Shown here: positions 13,278 through 14,462 of the stretch, one piece after another | How the letters are laid out: each line of letters opens with the position of its first letter | How positions within the stretch are numbered: position 1 is the first letter of the stretch | From: Sulfurimonas sp. | GTDB taxonomy: Bacteria > Campylobacterota > Campylobacteria > Campylobacterales > Sulfurimonadaceae | Reading direction: 5' to 3' | NCBI GenBank assembly: GCA_002733945.2 | Contig: NVXO02000007.1 | Coordinates: forward strand, 102,197-116,658 | DNA: 14,462 bases | Notes under the pieces: model-generated | Databases searched by the model: none | Told to the model about the DNA's origin: nothing | The model's input: the letters and a program-made list of their open reading frames with translations, nothing else | Translations under genes and position numbers: made by a program

Positions 13278-14462
13278 TTAAGATTGTTTGTATAAAACTA
13301 TTTCAAAACAGATGCCATCGTCTGTATTATTTACACGCAGGATTCCGCCGTTATGTTCTTCAATAATTATTTTTGACATATAAAGACCCAGTCCGGTAGC
13401 ATTTTTTTCTAATTTTGTTGAAAAATATGGTTCAAATATTTTCGGCAGTATATTTTTGGGTATTCCGCCTCCATTATCACTTATCATTATAATACAGCTA
13501 CCATTTTCATTTTTTGTACTTATATTGATTTTGGGTTCTGCTGTATTTTTTTCTAGAAAGTTGTCTTCACTGTTTTTTAAGATATTTAAAATAACCTGCA
13601 TTAGTTCATTTTGGTATATTAGTACTTTATCATTTGTTAGAAATTTTTTAGTTATCTCAATGTTTTTATTTTTTAAAGGGGGCTCTACTATTGTTAAAGC
13701 TCTTATAATTGGAGTCGTTAAAGCCACCTCTTCTTTCTTTTTATCTGGTCTGAAAAAACTTCTAAAATCATCAATAGTCGTTGAAAGAAATTGTGTATAT
13801 TCATTTATATTATTATGTTTTTCATCTAAAAATTTTAAAAATCTATCCCTCTCAGCAGCATCATCAAGCTTGTATTTTTTACTTTTAATTTTCATCTGTA
13901 TATTGATGACGGCACTGCCTATTGCTCCTAACGGCTGTCTCCACTGGTGGGCTATCATACTCAGCATCTCTCCCATTTGAGCAAGTCGTGATTGTTCTGA
14001 TATTTGTTTTTCTTTTTGTATGTTTTTTTCTATAGTTTCAAGCATGATATTGAAATTTTTAGATAATAAACCTATTTCATCATTAGTTTTTATATTTGAA
14101 CGGACGCTATAATCGCCTTGTATAGCACTGTTTACCATCTCAGAAAGCATTGAAATTGGCTGCAAAAGTTTTTTAAAAAATACAAAACTAATAACTATAG
14201 AGACAGCAAAAACAGCAATAGCAAATGTGATAACAATTCTTTGTAATTTATGTAATGATTCTTTGTATTTTTTTACGTGTGCAGAAATTGCAATATACCA
14301 TTTAAGTTCAGGAATATATTCTATTTTCAATATATTTTTATAGGAATCATTGTTTATATCATTTGACTTATCCCATTTGTATTTTAATATTTTTTTACTT
14401 TTTGCTGCTTTTGTGAGATCATCATAAAGTATATTATTTTTAATTTTATTTTTTAATTTTTT
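13278..14462 (-). CDS. Membrane sensor histidine kinase with periplasmic (Cache-like) domain, 5' end cut
   Basis: The frame is open to the right edge, so the start is outside. The visible 394 residues begin in a periplasmic domain whose end, KWDKSNDINNDSYKNILKIE then ELKWYIAISAHV, looks like the last strands of a double-Cache sensor. Next come a membrane helix (IVITFAIAVFAVSIVISFVF), a HAMP domain (LLQPISMLSEMVNSAIQGDY to NFNIMLETIE), the H-box MLSMIAHQWRQPLGAIGSAV with the phosphorylated His at 13949-13947, the N-box VILNILKNSEDNF, and the ATP-lid motifs SDNGGGIPKN, IFEPYFST and TGLGLYMSKIIIEEHNGG. It appears intact. The H-box type is common in Campylobacterota. It lies 162 bp before cooF on the same strand, but cooF has its own promoter, so a link to CO is not shown. 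The ligand is unknown. Confidence 0.9.
   Translation of the reverse strand, partial: KKLKNKIKNNILYDDLTKAAKSKKILKYKWDKSNDINNDSYKNILKIEYIPELKWYIAISAHVKKYKESLHKLQRIVITFAIAVFAVSIVISFVFFKKLLQPISMLSEMVNSAIQGDYSVRSNIKTNDEIGLLSKNFNIMLETIEKNIQKEKQISEQSRLAQMGEMLSMIAHQWRQPLGAIGSAVINIQMKIKSKKYKLDDAAERDRFLKFLDEKHNNINEYTQFLSTTIDDFRSFFRPDKKKEEVALTTPIIRALTIVEPPLKNKNIEITKKFLTNDKVLIYQNELMQVILNILKNSEDNFLEKNTAEPKINISTKNENGSCIIMISDNGGGIPKNILPKIFEPYFSTKLEKNATGLGLYMSKIIIEEHNGGILRVNNTDDGICFEIVLYKQS

Noticed and set aside
13456..13980. 174-codon plus-strand open frame inside the right-hand kinase
   Set aside because: Hydrophobic antisense translation of an intact kinase; no ribosome binding site or known domain.

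Overview
The window is AT-rich and most likely comes from a marine, free-living member of the Campylobacterota (Sulfurimonas/Arcobacter-like). The evidence is the low GC content, histidine kinases with the MLSMIAHQWRQPL-type H-box common in that phylum, an ArsS-like kinase fragment, and the mixture of a nickel CO dehydrogenase operon with secreted c-type cytochrome and EF-hand proteins. No rRNA or tRNA gene was seen. The taxonomic call is an inference from protein style, not from a marker gene.

Layout. (a) 1-1740 is a graveyard on the minus strand. It holds the start of a probable SelO-like gene running off the left edge, a 53-residue DUF2986 gene, a BrnT/BrnA toxin-antitoxin locus collapsed by an internal deletion and several lesions but keeping its promoter and operator, and a frameshifted C-terminal fragment of an IS1182-type transposase. 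(b) 1743-4022 is an intact metE. (c) 4094-5083 holds a small unrecognised ORF behind a strong promoter and a complete but internally deleted IS630-type element with near-identical ends, TA flanks and an A7 slippery site. (d) 5163-6304 encodes two exported EF-hand proteins; the second is a cytochrome c/EF-hand fusion with a one-base frameshift just after its signal peptide. (e) 6369-8783 is a rearranged region. A REP-associated tyrosine transposase (RAYT) gene, bracketed by inverted arrays of a TGTCCCCGGATTT repeat, sits exactly between two outward-facing histidine kinase genes that have both lost their 5' ends. (f) 8911-9645 is an OmpR-type response regulator. (g) 9719-13115 is the compact CO oxidation operon cooF-cooS-cooC on the minus strand. 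(h) 13278 to the right edge is a histidine kinase with a periplasmic sensor domain, HAMP and kinase core, cut by the window end.

How the genes work together. CooS oxidises CO at a Ni-Fe-S C-cluster, CooF carries the electrons away through four [4Fe-4S] clusters, and CooC is the ATPase that helps load nickel. All three keep their expected ligands, so CO oxidation is the clearest working system here. No CooA regulator or CO-linked hydrogenase is in the window. The EF-hand pair lies directly downstream of a truncated kinase and has 11-bp-spaced direct repeats in front of it, which suggests former two-component control. The main novelty is structural: the RAYT/repeat junction that beheads two sensor kinases, the collapsed BrnT-BrnA fusion relic, and a non-autonomous IS630 derivative retaining a probable frameshift signal. 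I did not find a clear undescribed defence or metabolic system.
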